DNA of 64,000 nt from contig QHYE01000043.1 in the NCBI GenBank assembly GCA_003224055.1, positions 1 to 64,000 of the forward strand, given 5' to 3'. The notes beneath the pieces are model-generated. The model saw nothing but the letters and a program-made list of their open reading frames with translations. It did no database searches and was not told the DNA's origin. How positions within the stretch are numbered: the first letter of the stretch is position 1; every line of letters begins with the position of its first letter. The DNA is from Acidobacteriota bacterium (lineage in GTDB: Bacteria; Acidobacteriota; Terriglobia; Acidiferrales; UBA7541). Below are positions 1-10,587 of this stretch, one piece after another. The translations under genes and the position numbers were made by a program.

Positions 1-90
1 TAGCCCCGCGCTGCAATACGCGTTACCCATCGCTTACTTTGACGCACTCAGTCTTCCTCGACTCTTCGATGGCCTGGCGTAACCCCCTGA

Positions 91-160
91 ACCGCCGTAC
101 GCGGACCCGCATCTACGGTGGTGTGGCAGGGGCGGACGGGTGACCGTCCCCCCTATGCCG
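91..160 (+). other. Possible 3' end of a group II intron (domain V/VI-like paired hairpins), truncated by the window start
   Basis: ACCGCCGTA(91-99)...TACGGTGGT(114-122) perfect hairpin, then a G/C-rich hairpin GGGGCGGACGG-GTGA-CCGTCCCCC (about 129-153) ending CCTATGCCG. The layout resembles the region downstream of bacterial group II intron RT genes. The RT itself is outside the window. Confidence 0.4.
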
Positions 161-391
161 TTTTTAGGTGCGGCAGTTCACAGAGACCCTCAGGCGCACC
201 TTGGCTGTAATAGAGATTCGCAACTTTGAATAATGTGGTGTGATCTAACAAGACTAGCTCCCATGAGTGTATGATTTGGAGCGTTTGAGTCGGTGGAGGG
301 TTGGCCTTTTCGTGAAATGGATTGAGTTTATTTCCCTGACCGATAGCAATTCCCAACAACAGTTCTGGTTCTTAGAAGCGGAGGAAGCTTC

Positions 392-1582
392 ATGATCGTC
401 GGAGTTCCGCGCGAGAGTTTTCCCGGAGAGCGGCGCGTGGCGCTGGTGCCGGCAGTCATCCCGAATCTGACGAAAGCCGGTTTGCAGGTTGTGGTAGAAG
501 CTGGCACCGGATTCGCGGCGGGCTATCCGGATGCCGACTATGCGGCCAAGGGCGCGAAAATTGTTGCGAGCCGCGCCGAAGTGTTCGGCGCGGCCGATAT
601 CGTGGTACAGGTCCTTTGTTATGGATCCAATGACAAAACCGGCAAGGAGGATGTGCCGCTCTACCAGCGCGGCCAGGTGCTGATCGGGTTCTTGCGGCCG
701 CTAGGATCCATCGAAACCATCCAGGAGATTGCCTCCAAGGGAGTGATTTCTTTTTCCGTGGAATTGATGCCGCGCACGACGCGAGCACAAAGCATGGATG
801 TGCTTTCCTCGATGGCGACCATCTGCGGATACAAAGCAGTGGTGCTTGCCGCGGATACTTCGCCGCGAATCTTTCCGATGCTCACGACGGCCGCTGGGAC
901 GATTACTCCGGGCCGCGTGCTGGTGATTGGCGCAGGCGTGGCGGGTTTGCAGGCCATCGCCACGGCGCGCCGGTTGGGAGCAGTTGCTTCAGCGTACGAT
1001 TTGCGGCCTGCCGCGAAAGAGCAGGTGCAAAGCCTCGGTGGACGATTCGTCGAGCTCCCCATCGAAGCCAAAGATGCCGAGGACGCGCGCGGATATGCGC
1101 GGGCGCAGGACGAGACATTTTATAAACGCCAGCGCGAGCTGCTGGGAAAAGTCGTTGCGGAGAGCGACGTGGTAATCAGCGCCGCGGTCATTCCCGGAAA
1201 AAGACCGCCGATTCTCGTTACGAAAGAGATGGTGGCAAGCATGGCCCCGGGCTCCGTCATTGTGGATTTGGCCGGCGAGCGCGGCGGGAATTGCGAGCTT
1301 ACGCGTCCCGGAGAAATCGCCGTGGAGTATGGCGTGACGATTATCGGGTGGTTCAATTTGGCCAGCACTGTGCCCTATCACGCCAGCCAGATGTACGCGC
1401 GGAACATCACCGCCTTTCTTCTCCACCTTGTGAAGGATGGGAAACTCCAGCTCGATTGGGAGGATGAGATTGTGCGCGAAACGCTGATGACGCGCGGCGG
1501 GGAAGTGGTCAACCCGCGCGTCAGAGAGTTTTTCTCCCTGCCAGCCCTGCCGGCTGCGCCAAAGGAGCTGGCAAAAACATGA
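392..1582 (+). CDS. pntAA: NAD(P) transhydrogenase subunit alpha part 1
   Basis: MIVGVPRESFPGERRVALVP N-terminus and alanine dehydrogenase/PNT fold motifs; followed by pntAB and pntB. Confidence 0.95.
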   Translation: MIVGVPRESFPGERRVALVPAVIPNLTKAGLQVVVEAGTGFAAGYPDADYAAKGAKIVASRAEVFGAADIVVQVLCYGSNDKTGKEDVPLYQRGQVLIGFLRPLGSIETIQEIASKGVISFSVELMPRTTRAQSMDVLSSMATICGYKAVVLAADTSPRIFPMLTTAAGTITPGRVLVIGAGVAGLQAIATARRLGAVASAYDLRPAAKEQVQSLGGRFVELPIEAKDAEDARGYARAQDETFYKRQRELLGKVVAESDVVISAAVIPGKRPPILVTKEMVASMAPGSVIVDLAGERGGNCELTRPGEIAVEYGVTIIGWFNLASTVPYHASQMYARNITAFLLHLVKDGKLQLDWEDEIVRETLMTRGGEVVNPRVREFFSLPALPAAPKELAKT

Positions 1583-1884
1583 AGATGGATCTGCTCACCA
1601 GCCTTTACGTTTTCATGCTGGCCGCTTTCATCGGCTTTGAAGTGATACGCCGCGTCTCGCCGCTGCTGCACACTCCGCTGATGTCCCTCACGAACGCGCT
1701 CGACGCCATCGCCGTCGTCGGTGCGATTCTCCTTGCCGGTGAATACCATGCACATGGGGCGACGCTCGCAAAGGTTCTTGGAACCATTGCGATTGTTGCG
1801 GCCACCAGCAATATCGTCGGCGGTTTCCTGATTACCGACCGCATGCTGAAAATGTTCAAGGCCAGCGGGCCGAAGAAACCATGA
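1579..1884 (+). CDS. pntAB: NAD(P) transhydrogenase subunit alpha part 2 (membrane)
   Basis: 101 aa membrane protein; 4-bp overlap with the upstream and downstream pnt genes. Confidence 0.93.
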   Translation: MKMDLLTSLYVFMLAAFIGFEVIRRVSPLLHTPLMSLTNALDAIAVVGAILLAGEYHAHGATLAKVLGTIAIVAATSNIVGGFLITDRMLKMFKASGPKKP

Positions 1885-3275
1885 CCAACCTGCCCGGCAT
1901 GGAATACATCATCGAAATTACATATCTGATCGCCACCGCGCTTTTCATTCTGTCGCTCAAGTGGCTGAGCTCGCCGACTACCGCGCGCCGCGGTGTCTTT
2001 GCCGGCGAGCTGGGCATGTTGCTGGCTATTGTCGGGACTCTGCTGCACCACGGCATACTGGAATACAAATGGATTTTCATCGCGCTCGTGCTCGGGACGA
2101 TCATCGGCGTGCCGCTCGGCAAAGTGGCCATGACTGCGGTGCCGCAGCGGACGGCCCTGAGCCACGCCTTCGGCGCGTTGTGCGTGACGCTGGTCGGCAC
2201 AGCGGAGTTTTATCTGCGCACACCCAATGTGCCTCGCTTCATGATGGGTGTGCTTTCGATGGAAGTAATTCTCGGCTCGCTGACGTTCACCGGAAGTTTA
2301 ATGGCCGCGGGAAAACTCCAGGAAATCCTGCCGCAGCGGCCGATTACGTACAAAGGGCAAAACTTCGTCAACCTCGGATTGCTGGCTGTGGCCATCATTG
2401 TGGCCGGTATGCTGGTGGCGCATCCGGAGAAGACTCAGCTCTTTCCGTTGATTGTCGGCATCCCCCTCTTGTTCGGCGTGATGATGATCGTCCCCATCGG
2501 CGGCGCGGACATGCCCACGGTGATTTCTCTCTTGAATTCCTACGCAGGACTCTCAGCGGCGGCGATGGGCTTCGTCCTGGACAGCAAATTATTAATCATC
2601 GCCGGCGCACTCGACGGCGCATCCGGTCTCATTCTTTCCGTGAATATGTCGAAAGCGATGAACCGCTCATTTTCAAACGTGCTCTTCGGCGCGTTTGGGC
2701 AGGAGCAGGCGTCTGCCACTGGAGTGCAGGAAGCGCGGCCGGTGCGCAGCGCGACTCCGGAGGAAGCGGCCGCGATTCTTGCCGCGGCAAATAAAGTCGT
2801 CATTGTTCCCGGCTACGGAATGGCAGTGGCCCAGGCCCAGCACAAAGTGCGCGAACTCTATGATGCGCTGACGAAGCGCGGCGTGGACGTGAAATTCGGC
2901 ATTCATCCGGTCGCGGGGCGCATGCCTGGCCACATGAACGTCTTGCTCGCCGAAGCAGATATTCCCTATGACAAGCTGCTGGATATGGACGAGATCAACG
3001 GTGAATTTCCGCAGGCGGACGTCGCTCTTGTGATTGGCGCGAACGACGTGACCAATCCCGCGGCGCGCACGGACCCAAACAGCCCGATCTATGGCATGCC
3101 CATTTTGGATGTAGACAAGGCGCGCACCGTCATGGTGATCAAGCGCAGCATGGCGGCCGGATTTGCAGGGATCGACAATCCACTCTACTACCTCGACAAG
3201 ACGCTCATGCTCTTTGGAGACGCGAAATCCTTCGTAGGCTCGATCGTGCGCGAGCTCGGCGGCGGCAACGAATAG
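1881..3275 (+). CDS. pntB: NAD(P) transhydrogenase subunit beta
   Basis: 464 aa, multi-TM N-terminus plus C-terminal NADP-binding domain (VIVPGYGMAVAQAQHKV, GIHPVAGRMPGHMNVLLAEA). Confidence 0.96.
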   Translation: MTNLPGMEYIIEITYLIATALFILSLKWLSSPTTARRGVFAGELGMLLAIVGTLLHHGILEYKWIFIALVLGTIIGVPLGKVAMTAVPQRTALSHAFGALCVTLVGTAEFYLRTPNVPRFMMGVLSMEVILGSLTFTGSLMAAGKLQEILPQRPITYKGQNFVNLGLLAVAIIVAGMLVAHPEKTQLFPLIVGIPLLFGVMMIVPIGGADMPTVISLLNSYAGLSAAAMGFVLDSKLLIIAGALDGASGLILSVNMSKAMNRSFSNVLFGAFGQEQASATGVQEARPVRSATPEEAAAILAAANKVVIVPGYGMAVAQAQHKVRELYDALTKRGVDVKFGIHPVAGRMPGHMNVLLAEADIPYDKLLDMDEINGEFPQADVALVIGANDVTNPAARTDPNSPIYGMPILDVDKARTVMVIKRSMAAGFAGIDNPLYYLDKTLMLFGDAKSFVGSIVRELGGGNE

Positions 3276-3356
3276 GCTGGCCTCGCCGCGAATCGATCAA
3301 AACTCCCCAAGGCTTTCCTTCAGCGATAAGACACGCGAACAATTGTGCGCATACTT

Positions 3357-5816
3357 TTATTCGTAGCGCAGAGCCACTATGGGATCGACGCGCGTTGCTC
3401 GCCGCGCGGGAATCAAGCACGCCACCACCGCCACGACGAGAAGAAGCACAGCCACGCTCAAGAACGTAACCCAGTCGCCGGGCGTGACGCCGAACAGCAA
3501 ACTGGACAAGAACCGCGTAAGCGCCAGCGCAGCGACAATGCCGATGGCCACGCCGGCGAACGTAGCAACAATCCCCTGACGAAGCACCATTCTCAGGATG
3601 TCACGGCGTTGTGCCCCAAGCGCCACGCGAATGCCGATCTCGCGTGTGCGCTGAAGAACCATGTGTGAGATCAGCCCGTACAATCCCACGACCGCCAGGA
3701 TCAAAGCCAGCGCGGCAAAACTCCCAATCACGTAGGAAGGGTACCGCCGCAGAAAAACGGACGGGGATTGATTGGCGATCTGTTCCAGCGATTGCGGCTG
3801 GATCATCGGGAGTTGCGGATCCATCTCATGCAATGCCGCCCGCGCGGTTCCGACAAACGCCGCGGGTTCCCCTGCCGTACGCACCAGGTAACTCAAGTAG
3901 GTGGAAGGCCCCTGATCGTTGGCCGTGTAAACGATAGCCGGTGCAGGCGCGGCGATATCGATGGAAGCGGTATCCCCGGCTACGCCGACGATCCGAAGAA
4001 ATGGATTCTGCGCGCTGTACGTAAAACGAATCCGTTTGCCAATGGGATTTTCTCCAGACAAGTAGGCTTTAACGAAGCCGCGGCTCACGACTACGATGCC
4101 TGGAGCATCCTGCTTATCGCTTGCATTGAAGAAACGGCCCTCGACAAGTGGAATTTTCAAAGAGGAAAAATAGCCCGTACTTACCGTGATGATTTGGCAT
4201 TCGTCTTCCTGCCCCAGGGCTGTGGTGCGGCCCTCGACCACAAATCGAATCGTGCCGCTCCCGCCGCTCTCGGGAATGCCCGAAGTCTGCCCCACGTCAA
4301 TCACGCCCGGCAAAGAACGTAGGCGCTGCGTGAATTCGTGATCGAGGCGGACCGCGGCCGCGCTGTAGTAGGGAGGAGTCTTGTCGCTCGGATAAGCAGA
4401 ATCCGGCAAATTGACCGAGAAGGCCAGCACGTTGTGAAGATTGAAACCCGGATCTTGCCGAAGCAGCGCATGGAGGCTCCGAAGCAGAAGTCCGGCACTG
4501 ACCAGTAGCACGAGAGAAATCGATATTTCGGCAATAACCAGTGCGTTGCGCAGACGAGCCTGGCCTCCGCTTGTTCCGCTTCGCGATTCATCTTTCAACA
4601 CATCGTTCAAGGACGTCCGCGAAGCGTGCAGGCCGGGCGCCAACCCAAAAAGTATTCCGGTGAGCACGGTGACACCGCAAAGAAAGAGCAGCACGGGAAG
4701 GTTGATCCCTGCGTTACGCAGGTAGGGCGTACCCCGCAACAGAGTTTCCGGAATGGCCGCGATCAGCAAATCGACGCCCCATTGGGCGCCGACCAGTCCA
4801 ACGGCGGCGCCGGCGAACGAGAGCAGCAAGCTTTCGGTCAGCAATTGCGTGAGCAAGCTTCCTCGGCTCGCCCCCAGCGCCGATCGCACGGCAAATTCCT
4901 TGCGCCGCCCGATCGAACGCGTCATCACCAGGTTGGCAACGTTGGCGCAGGTAATCAGCAGCACAAATCCTACGGCTCCCAGAAGAATAAGCAGAATGGG
5001 CCGGACCTTGCCCACGACCTGTTCATTGAGGCTCTCCATCACAAAATAGACCGAGCTGTTTTCTTTCGGATATTCGCGTGAGAGTCGCGTGCTGATGCTC
5101 TGCAGTTCCGCGCGAGCCTGGTCGGGAGTGACGCCCTGCGCGAGCCGCCCGAAAACACTGAGCCAGTGGAGACTGCGGCGCGTTATCGGATCACCCGTCT
5201 GATGGATGGGCACCCAAACCGGCGCGGAGCGGGCGGGCGCAAACTCAAAGTCGCGAGGAAGTACGCCCACGATGGTGGCCGGCTTGCCGTCGATACGGAT
5301 GATGCGCCCAATGACGTTCGGATCAGCGCCAAATTCGGTGCGCCAGAAGCCATCGGTGAGAATGGTGACATGCGGGCCATCGGACCGCATTTCATCCTCG
5401 AGGAAGTCGCGTCCGAGGGCGGGTTTAACGCCGAGCGTCGAGAAGAAACTGGGTGTCACCTGCGCGGCGAAAGTGTTCTTCGGTTCCCCGGCAGCTGCTA
5501 TCGTGAACGCGTCGCCACAGTAAGCCGCGAAGGATTGAATGCTTTTGGCCGCGTGCTTCCAATCCAGGTAGTCTGGATAGGATACTTGGGCGCCGGTCGT
5601 GGCGTAGTCCGCTTGCGTGCGCGACTCGCCCAGGTGGAAGAGCTTGCCGGGTTCGCGATACGGCAGCGGTCGCAACAGCGCCGAATACACCACCGAGAAA
5701 ATCGCCGTATTCGCCCCGATTCCCAGCGCCAGCGTTAGCACGACCACCACGGCAAAACCGGGGCTGTTCGAGAACGCGCGGATGGCATAGCGCAGGTTTT
5801 GTGTCAGCGTGGCCAT
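3357..5816 (-). CDS. ADOP-type ABC transporter permease (duplicated MacB_PCD/FtsX)
   Basis: Start at [43 protein letters not shown]; two FtsX blocks; C-terminal [17 protein letters not shown]. Confidence 0.9.
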   Translation of the reverse strand: MATLTQNLRYAIRAFSNSPGFAVVVVLTLALGIGANTAIFSVVYSALLRPLPYREPGKLFHLGESRTQADYATTGAQVSYPDYLDWKHAAKSIQSFAAYCGDAFTIAAAGEPKNTFAAQVTPSFFSTLGVKPALGRDFLEDEMRSDGPHVTILTDGFWRTEFGADPNVIGRIIRIDGKPATIVGVLPRDFEFAPARSAPVWVPIHQTGDPITRRSLHWLSVFGRLAQGVTPDQARAELQSISTRLSREYPKENSSVYFVMESLNEQVVGKVRPILLILLGAVGFVLLITCANVANLVMTRSIGRRKEFAVRSALGASRGSLLTQLLTESLLLSFAGAAVGLVGAQWGVDLLIAAIPETLLRGTPYLRNAGINLPVLLFLCGVTVLTGILFGLAPGLHASRTSLNDVLKDESRSGTSGGQARLRNALVIAEISISLVLLVSAGLLLRSLHALLRQDPGFNLHNVLAFSVNLPDSAYPSDKTPPYYSAAAVRLDHEFTQRLRSLPGVIDVGQTSGIPESGGSGTIRFVVEGRTTALGQEDECQIITVSTGYFSSLKIPLVEGRFFNASDKQDAPGIVVVSRGFVKAYLSGENPIGKRIRFTYSAQNPFLRIVGVAGDTASIDIAAPAPAIVYTANDQGPSTYLSYLVRTAGEPAAFVGTARAALHEMDPQLPMIQPQSLEQIANQSPSVFLRRYPSYVIGSFAALALILAVVGLYGLISHMVLQRTREIGIRVALGAQRRDILRMVLRQGIVATFAGVAIGIVAALALTRFLSSLLFGVTPGDWVTFLSVAVLLLVVAVVACLIPARRATRVDPIVALRYE

Positions 5817-6005
5817 CAGCAGACCTCCGAATGCAATCAGACTGCATGGGCAAGTCGTCGGCCATCTTTCGCCGATTGTATCGCTGAACACAAAAGACTT
5901 AGCAGCCGCGAAAACGCGCGGTGGAGGAGACTTGTGCCCGCTAATGGGATAGAGAGTGCGGATTCGGACAGCCGCCGGCGCAGCTCCGTCAACCGCTTGC
6001 CTCCG

Positions 6006-6749
6006 CTATTTGGCGTCGTGGAAGATGATCCCCAGGGTGTAGCGCGTGCCGCGGTGCACCCGGCTGACACCGTGCCGCAGGTTGACGCGGTAGTAGCCGC
6101 GCGAACCTTTCACCGGCCGATAGCGCGTCGTAAAAAGGATCGCCTGTCCGCAATCGGCAAGAACCACTTGCGGCCGGGACTGCGCTCGCGGCTGCTGCTC
6201 AACCAGAATAAATTCTCCGCCCTCCCAATCGCGCCCCTGTTGCCCCAGCAGGAAAACCATCTGCAGCGGAAAGCTGACTTCGCCGTAGAGATCCTGATGC
6301 AAACAGTTGTATCCGCCAGCCTCGTAGTGGAGCATCAGCGGCGTGGGCTTCGTCTGCCCGGCTTCGTGGCAGAGCTTCAGGAACGCTGCATGATCGCGCG
6401 GATATCGAGGAGTGTCTTCACCGAGGGTTTCCGCCCAGTGATTCGCGACCTTCGCGAGATGCGGATACGCGCTGGTCCGGAGTTCAGCGACTATTTCCGG
6501 AAGCGGATTCGCGAAATATTTGTAATCGCCGATTCCAAATCGATACCGCTCCATGACCACCTGGCTGCGAAAATTGCTTTCATCGCCGTAAAGCGCCACC
6601 AGTGCGGCACATTCGGCCGGCGATAGCATCGGAGCCGTCACCGCGTAGCCGCGCTCCGAAAGCGATTCCGCCGCCCCTTTCCAATCCAGCGTATCGATCC
6701 TTTGGGTGATGGATGGAATCTCGGATTTTTTCCGGGCTGCTTCTGGCAT
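6006..6749 (-). CDS. 2OG-Fe(II) oxygenase family protein
   Basis: HxD (LHQDLYGE) and distal HGVSRV metal/2OG-binding motifs. Confidence 0.85.
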   Translation of the reverse strand: MPEAARKKSEIPSITQRIDTLDWKGAAESLSERGYAVTAPMLSPAECAALVALYGDESNFRSQVVMERYRFGIGDYKYFANPLPEIVAELRTSAYPHLAKVANHWAETLGEDTPRYPRDHAAFLKLCHEAGQTKPTPLMLHYEAGGYNCLHQDLYGEVSFPLQMVFLLGQQGRDWEGGEFILVEQQPRAQSRPQVVLADCGQAILFTTRYRPVKGSRGYYRVNLRHGVSRVHRGTRYTLGIIFHDAK

Positions 6750-6878
6750 GGTGCCTCTCTCCGCAATCGGTCTGCGCGCAATCAGAAATATGAATCCAAA
6801 CGCGCCAACAATTCTATCCGCTCTGCGCCGTCAAATTCTTGCTATAGTGAAGCTATTCTCAGAGTTTGGGAGGCTCGC

Positions 6879-8084
6879 ATGAGTGAGTTCGAAGCGCCCG
6901 CAAATGGTTCGCGCAGATCGTTTCTCCAGTTGTCGGCCGCTGCCGCCGCGGCGATGGCCTTTCGTATCGCCACCGAGCCATCTCTCGCTGCCGCGGAGCG
7001 CAAGCCCGTTCCTCCCGGAGCTGTCGTCATCGATGCGAACGAAAATCCGCTCGGCCCCTGCGATGCCGCGAGGAAGGCCATCGCAGACATCACCCCGCAA
7101 GGGGGCCGCTATTCCTCCTGGCTGACCGAAGATCTCGTGAAAGCGTTTACCGAAGCGCAGGGCCTGAAACCGGAATACCTGCGCGTGTTTCCCGGTTCGA
7201 GCGAGCCGTTGCATTTTTCCGTGCTGGCGTTCACCTCGCCGGCAAAGAGTTACGTCACAGCGGATCCCGGCTACGAAGCCGGAATGCGTGCGGCGAAATT
7301 TTCCGGCGCCCGCATCGCCAAAGCGCCGCTCACGAAAACCTACTCGCACGACATCAAGGCCATGCTCGCGGTTGGGCCGGACGCGGGCCTGTTCTACGTC
7401 TGCACGCCAAACAATCCGACCGGAACAATGACGTCACATTTCGACATCGAGCGCCTCTTGGCCGAAAAACCAAAAGGCTCGGTCGTTCTGGTGGACGAGG
7501 CTTACATCCATTTTTCCGATGGCATTTCCGCACTGGACTTGGTCAAAGCGGACCGGGACGTCATTGTGCTGCGTACTTTTTCGAAGATTTACGGAATGGC
7601 AGGCCTGCGCTGCGGCATGGCCATCGCTCGTCCCGATCTATTGGCAAAGCTGGAAAGCTACGGTGGCTGGGGCGCGATGCCCATCACCGCCGTCGCTGCC
7701 GCAACCGCCAGCCTGAAACATGAGCATCTCGTTGAGGAGCGCAAACAGTTGAACGCCGCCATCCGCCAGAAAACTTTCGAATGGCTCGACCGTCAGGGCT
7801 ATTCCTACGTCCCCTCCGAGTCCAACTGTTTCATGCTCGACACCAGGCGCCCCGCAAAAGAAGTGATCGACGCCATGGCCGCCCGCAATGTGTTCATCGG
7901 ACGCATCTGGCCCGTCTGGCCAACCTACACCCGCATCACTGTTGGCACGCAGGGCGAGATGGAAGCATTCCAGTCCGCGTTCCAAGCCGTAATGAAAAAC
8001 GCGAAGACCGTGAGCTACGCGCCTTCGTTGAAGAAGCGCCCCTCCTATCCCGACGGCCAGTCCTGGCCCAGCGCTCTTTCTTAA
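6879..8084 (+). CDS. PLP-dependent aminotransferase (histidinol-phosphate aminotransferase-like) with Tat signal
   Basis: SRRSFLQLSAAAAAAMAF twin-arginine leader; CTPNNPTGT, VDEAYIHFSD, RTFSKIYGMAGLRCG motifs. Confidence 0.88.
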   Translation: MSEFEAPANGSRRSFLQLSAAAAAAMAFRIATEPSLAAAERKPVPPGAVVIDANENPLGPCDAARKAIADITPQGGRYSSWLTEDLVKAFTEAQGLKPEYLRVFPGSSEPLHFSVLAFTSPAKSYVTADPGYEAGMRAAKFSGARIAKAPLTKTYSHDIKAMLAVGPDAGLFYVCTPNNPTGTMTSHFDIERLLAEKPKGSVVLVDEAYIHFSDGISALDLVKADRDVIVLRTFSKIYGMAGLRCGMAIARPDLLAKLESYGGWGAMPITAVAAATASLKHEHLVEERKQLNAAIRQKTFEWLDRQGYSYVPSESNCFMLDTRRPAKEVIDAMAARNVFIGRIWPVWPTYTRITVGTQGEMEAFQSAFQAVMKNAKTVSYAPSLKKRPSYPDGQSWPSALS

Positions 8085-8209
8085 CCTGCACATAACTTTG
8101 GCAGAATCCGACATTATTCGTGGCGCATATTCAGGTTTTGCTCTGCCAGCTCGCCAGGAATTAGTTCTGCTTATTGGCGTGAGAGTGAATTTCGCATATA
8201 GTTTGAGAC

Positions 8210-9127
8210 ATGGCACACGGAATGTGCTTGCGGTTCGGGATCCTGCTCCTGCTTGGAACTCTTTGTTCGTTTTGCCAGGGCTACGCTCAATCCAAATGGT
8301 GCGTTGACGCCGCTCTTCCATCGCCCGTCCCTGTTCAGAAAACGAAAATCACAATAATCGGCGTTGAATTCGAGGGCGAAACTCCACTCTCCGACGCCCT
8401 CCGAGCACAGCTCGTTGAAGACATCGAGCACTCAGAGCTTTGGGTCACTCCGGAAGCGCCCGATTCAAGCTGGGTCAGCCAGGCCCTCAATCCACTGAGG
8501 GAAGCGATCCGCTCGCAGGGCTATTTCAAAACAAACGTGGAGGGAAAGCCCTATCTTATCCGCGCGGAGGCCAAGGAGAGGCTTTATGTCCTCAGGGTGA
8601 CGATAGATCGCGGACCGCAATACAGGTTTGGGAATCTGCGGTTCGCGAGCGCCTCTAAGATCCCGCTAGTGATTATTGACGCCTCACTCAGACAGCAAAT
8701 CCACCTGCACGAAGGCGATCTGTTCGATGTCTCAAAGATCCGCGATGGGCTTGAAGCAATCGGGAGGCTGTACGGCTCTAAGGGGTACATTGACGCCACG
8801 CCCGAACCTGACACCACTATCGACGAATCGGGTTCACGAATCGACCTGCTTATCAAGGTGGATGAATCTAAGCCCTACCGCATCTCAAAGATAGAGGTCT
8901 TGGGTTTGGGGCCAGCCGCCCAGAAATACTTACACGTCCCGCAAGAAACCGGAGACGTCTTCAATTCGATACTTTGGCAAGGCTTTTTCAAAGACAATGG
9001 GCCTCATTTGCCTGCGGATGCATCTCCGGATAAGAACTTGCGAATCCAAAGAAACGTCGGTAACTCCACGCTGGACATCACCTTGGATTTCCGCCCCTGC
9101 CCCCCAACCTACCCGCTTGACCAGTAG
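8210..9127 (+). CDS. Exported POTRA-domain protein (BamA/TamA-like N-terminal region, no barrel)
   Basis: Signal peptide; repeated POTRA-like segments (LRVTIDRGPQYRFGNLRFA..., YGSKGYIDATPEPD...) and a stop at 305 aa. Confidence 0.7.
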   Translation: MAHGMCLRFGILLLLGTLCSFCQGYAQSKWCVDAALPSPVPVQKTKITIIGVEFEGETPLSDALRAQLVEDIEHSELWVTPEAPDSSWVSQALNPLREAIRSQGYFKTNVEGKPYLIRAEAKERLYVLRVTIDRGPQYRFGNLRFASASKIPLVIIDASLRQQIHLHEGDLFDVSKIRDGLEAIGRLYGSKGYIDATPEPDTTIDESGSRIDLLIKVDESKPYRISKIEVLGLGPAAQKYLHVPQETGDVFNSILWQGFFKDNGPHLPADASPDKNLRIQRNVGNSTLDITLDFRPCPPTYPLDQ

Positions 9128-9153
9128 GCCCACATTTTGAGGCGAGTACTCCC

Positions 9154-10527
9154 TTAGGCGCGCGCCTCTGACGTTAGCGGCTTCGGCGATTCATTCGCCA
9201 CTGGGCCATGGAACTGAGCAGTCTCCGTCGAGCCGGCCAGCGCCGTCGTGGAAGAATTCCCGCTTGAAACGACCTGAGCAATCTCGTCGAAATAACCGGT
9301 GCCGACAAACCGCTGGTGCGTGACCGCGCGGTAACCAAGTTCCTCCGCGGCGAATTCTTCCTGCTGCAGTTTCGAATACGCTGTCATCCCTGCCTGCGCG
9401 TAGCCCCGCGCCAGGTGGAACATGGACATGTTCAGCGCGTGGAACCCCGCCAGCGTTACGAACTGGAATTTGTAGCCCATCTTGCCGAGTTCCTGCTGGA
9501 AGTTGGCGATGGTCACGTCGTCGAGCTTTTTCTTCCAATTGAACGACGGCGAACAGTTGTAGGCCAAAAGTTTCCCTGGGAATTTTGCGTGAATGGCCTC
9601 GGCAAATTTCCTCGCTTCTTCCAGATCGGGATGAGAGGTTTCGCACCAGATCATGTCCGCATAGGGCGCGTAAGCCAGGCCGCGCGCAATCGCCGCGTCA
9701 ATGCCGCCGCGGAAGTGGTAGAAGCCTTCGGGAGTGCGCTCCCCGTGGATGAATTCGCCGTCGCGCGGGTCCGCGTCGGAAAGCAGGAGGCCCGCCGAAT
9801 CCGCGTCCGTGCGCGCGATGAGTATCGTCGGCACGCCGCAAACGTCTGCGGCGAGGCGCGCAGCGACAAGCTTCTCAATGAACTCGCGAATCGGCACGAC
9901 CACTTTTCCGCCCAGGTGGCCGCACTTCTTCGCTGACGAAAGTTGATCTTCAAAGTGCACGCCCGCAGCACCCGCTTCGATCATGGCTTTCATCAGTTCG
10001 TACGCGTTCAGCGAGCCGCCGAATCCCGCCTCCGCATCCGCGACGATCGGCGCCAGCCAGTACGTGCCGGATTTCTTTCCTTCCGCCGATTCAATCTGGT
10101 CGGCGCGAAGCAGCGCGCGATTGAGGCGCTTCACGAGGTTCGGCGCGGAATCACACGGGTAAAGACTCTGGTCGGGATAAACATCGCCCGCCGTGTTTCC
10201 ATCCGCCGCCACTTGCCAGCCGCTCCCGTAAATCGCTTTCAGTCCGGCCTGCACCATTTCAATCGCCTGATTTCCTGTGATGGCGCCCAGCGCCGGAACA
10301 TAAGCGTCCGTGTGCATCGAATTCCAAAGACGCTCCGCGCCCAAGCGCGCCAGCGTGTATTCGATCTGGATCGACCCGCGCAGCCGCAAGACATCGGAGT
10401 AGGAGTAGGGGCGTGTAATCCCGGACCACCGGGGATCGGTGCTCCAATGCGTATGAGGGTGATGCTTACGGCCATTCCCATTGCTGTGGCCGTTGCCGTT
10501 GGCGCCATTGTTTCCGTTGGTGGACAT
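9154..10527 (-). CDS. aceA: Isocitrate lyase
   Basis: Start at [23 protein letters not shown] active-site motif; adjacent to malate synthase. Confidence 0.96.
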   Translation of the reverse strand: MSTNGNNGANGNGHSNGNGRKHHPHTHWSTDPRWSGITRPYSYSDVLRLRGSIQIEYTLARLGAERLWNSMHTDAYVPALGAITGNQAIEMVQAGLKAIYGSGWQVAADGNTAGDVYPDQSLYPCDSAPNLVKRLNRALLRADQIESAEGKKSGTYWLAPIVADAEAGFGGSLNAYELMKAMIEAGAAGVHFEDQLSSAKKCGHLGGKVVVPIREFIEKLVAARLAADVCGVPTILIARTDADSAGLLLSDADPRDGEFIHGERTPEGFYHFRGGIDAAIARGLAYAPYADMIWCETSHPDLEEARKFAEAIHAKFPGKLLAYNCSPSFNWKKKLDDVTIANFQQELGKMGYKFQFVTLAGFHALNMSMFHLARGYAQAGMTAYSKLQQEEFAAEELGYRAVTHQRFVGTGYFDEIAQVVSSGNSSTTALAGSTETAQFHGPVANESPKPLTSEARA

Positions 10528-10587
10528 CGAATGCTCCTTGCTTTCCAAATCTCCTTAGTTCGCCAGGAAAAGTGCGACAAAACTTTC

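Noticed and set aside
153-359. 68-aa minus-strand ORF near the left edge
   Set aside because: Short, no recognised motif, overlaps the intron-like hairpin end; not called as a gene.
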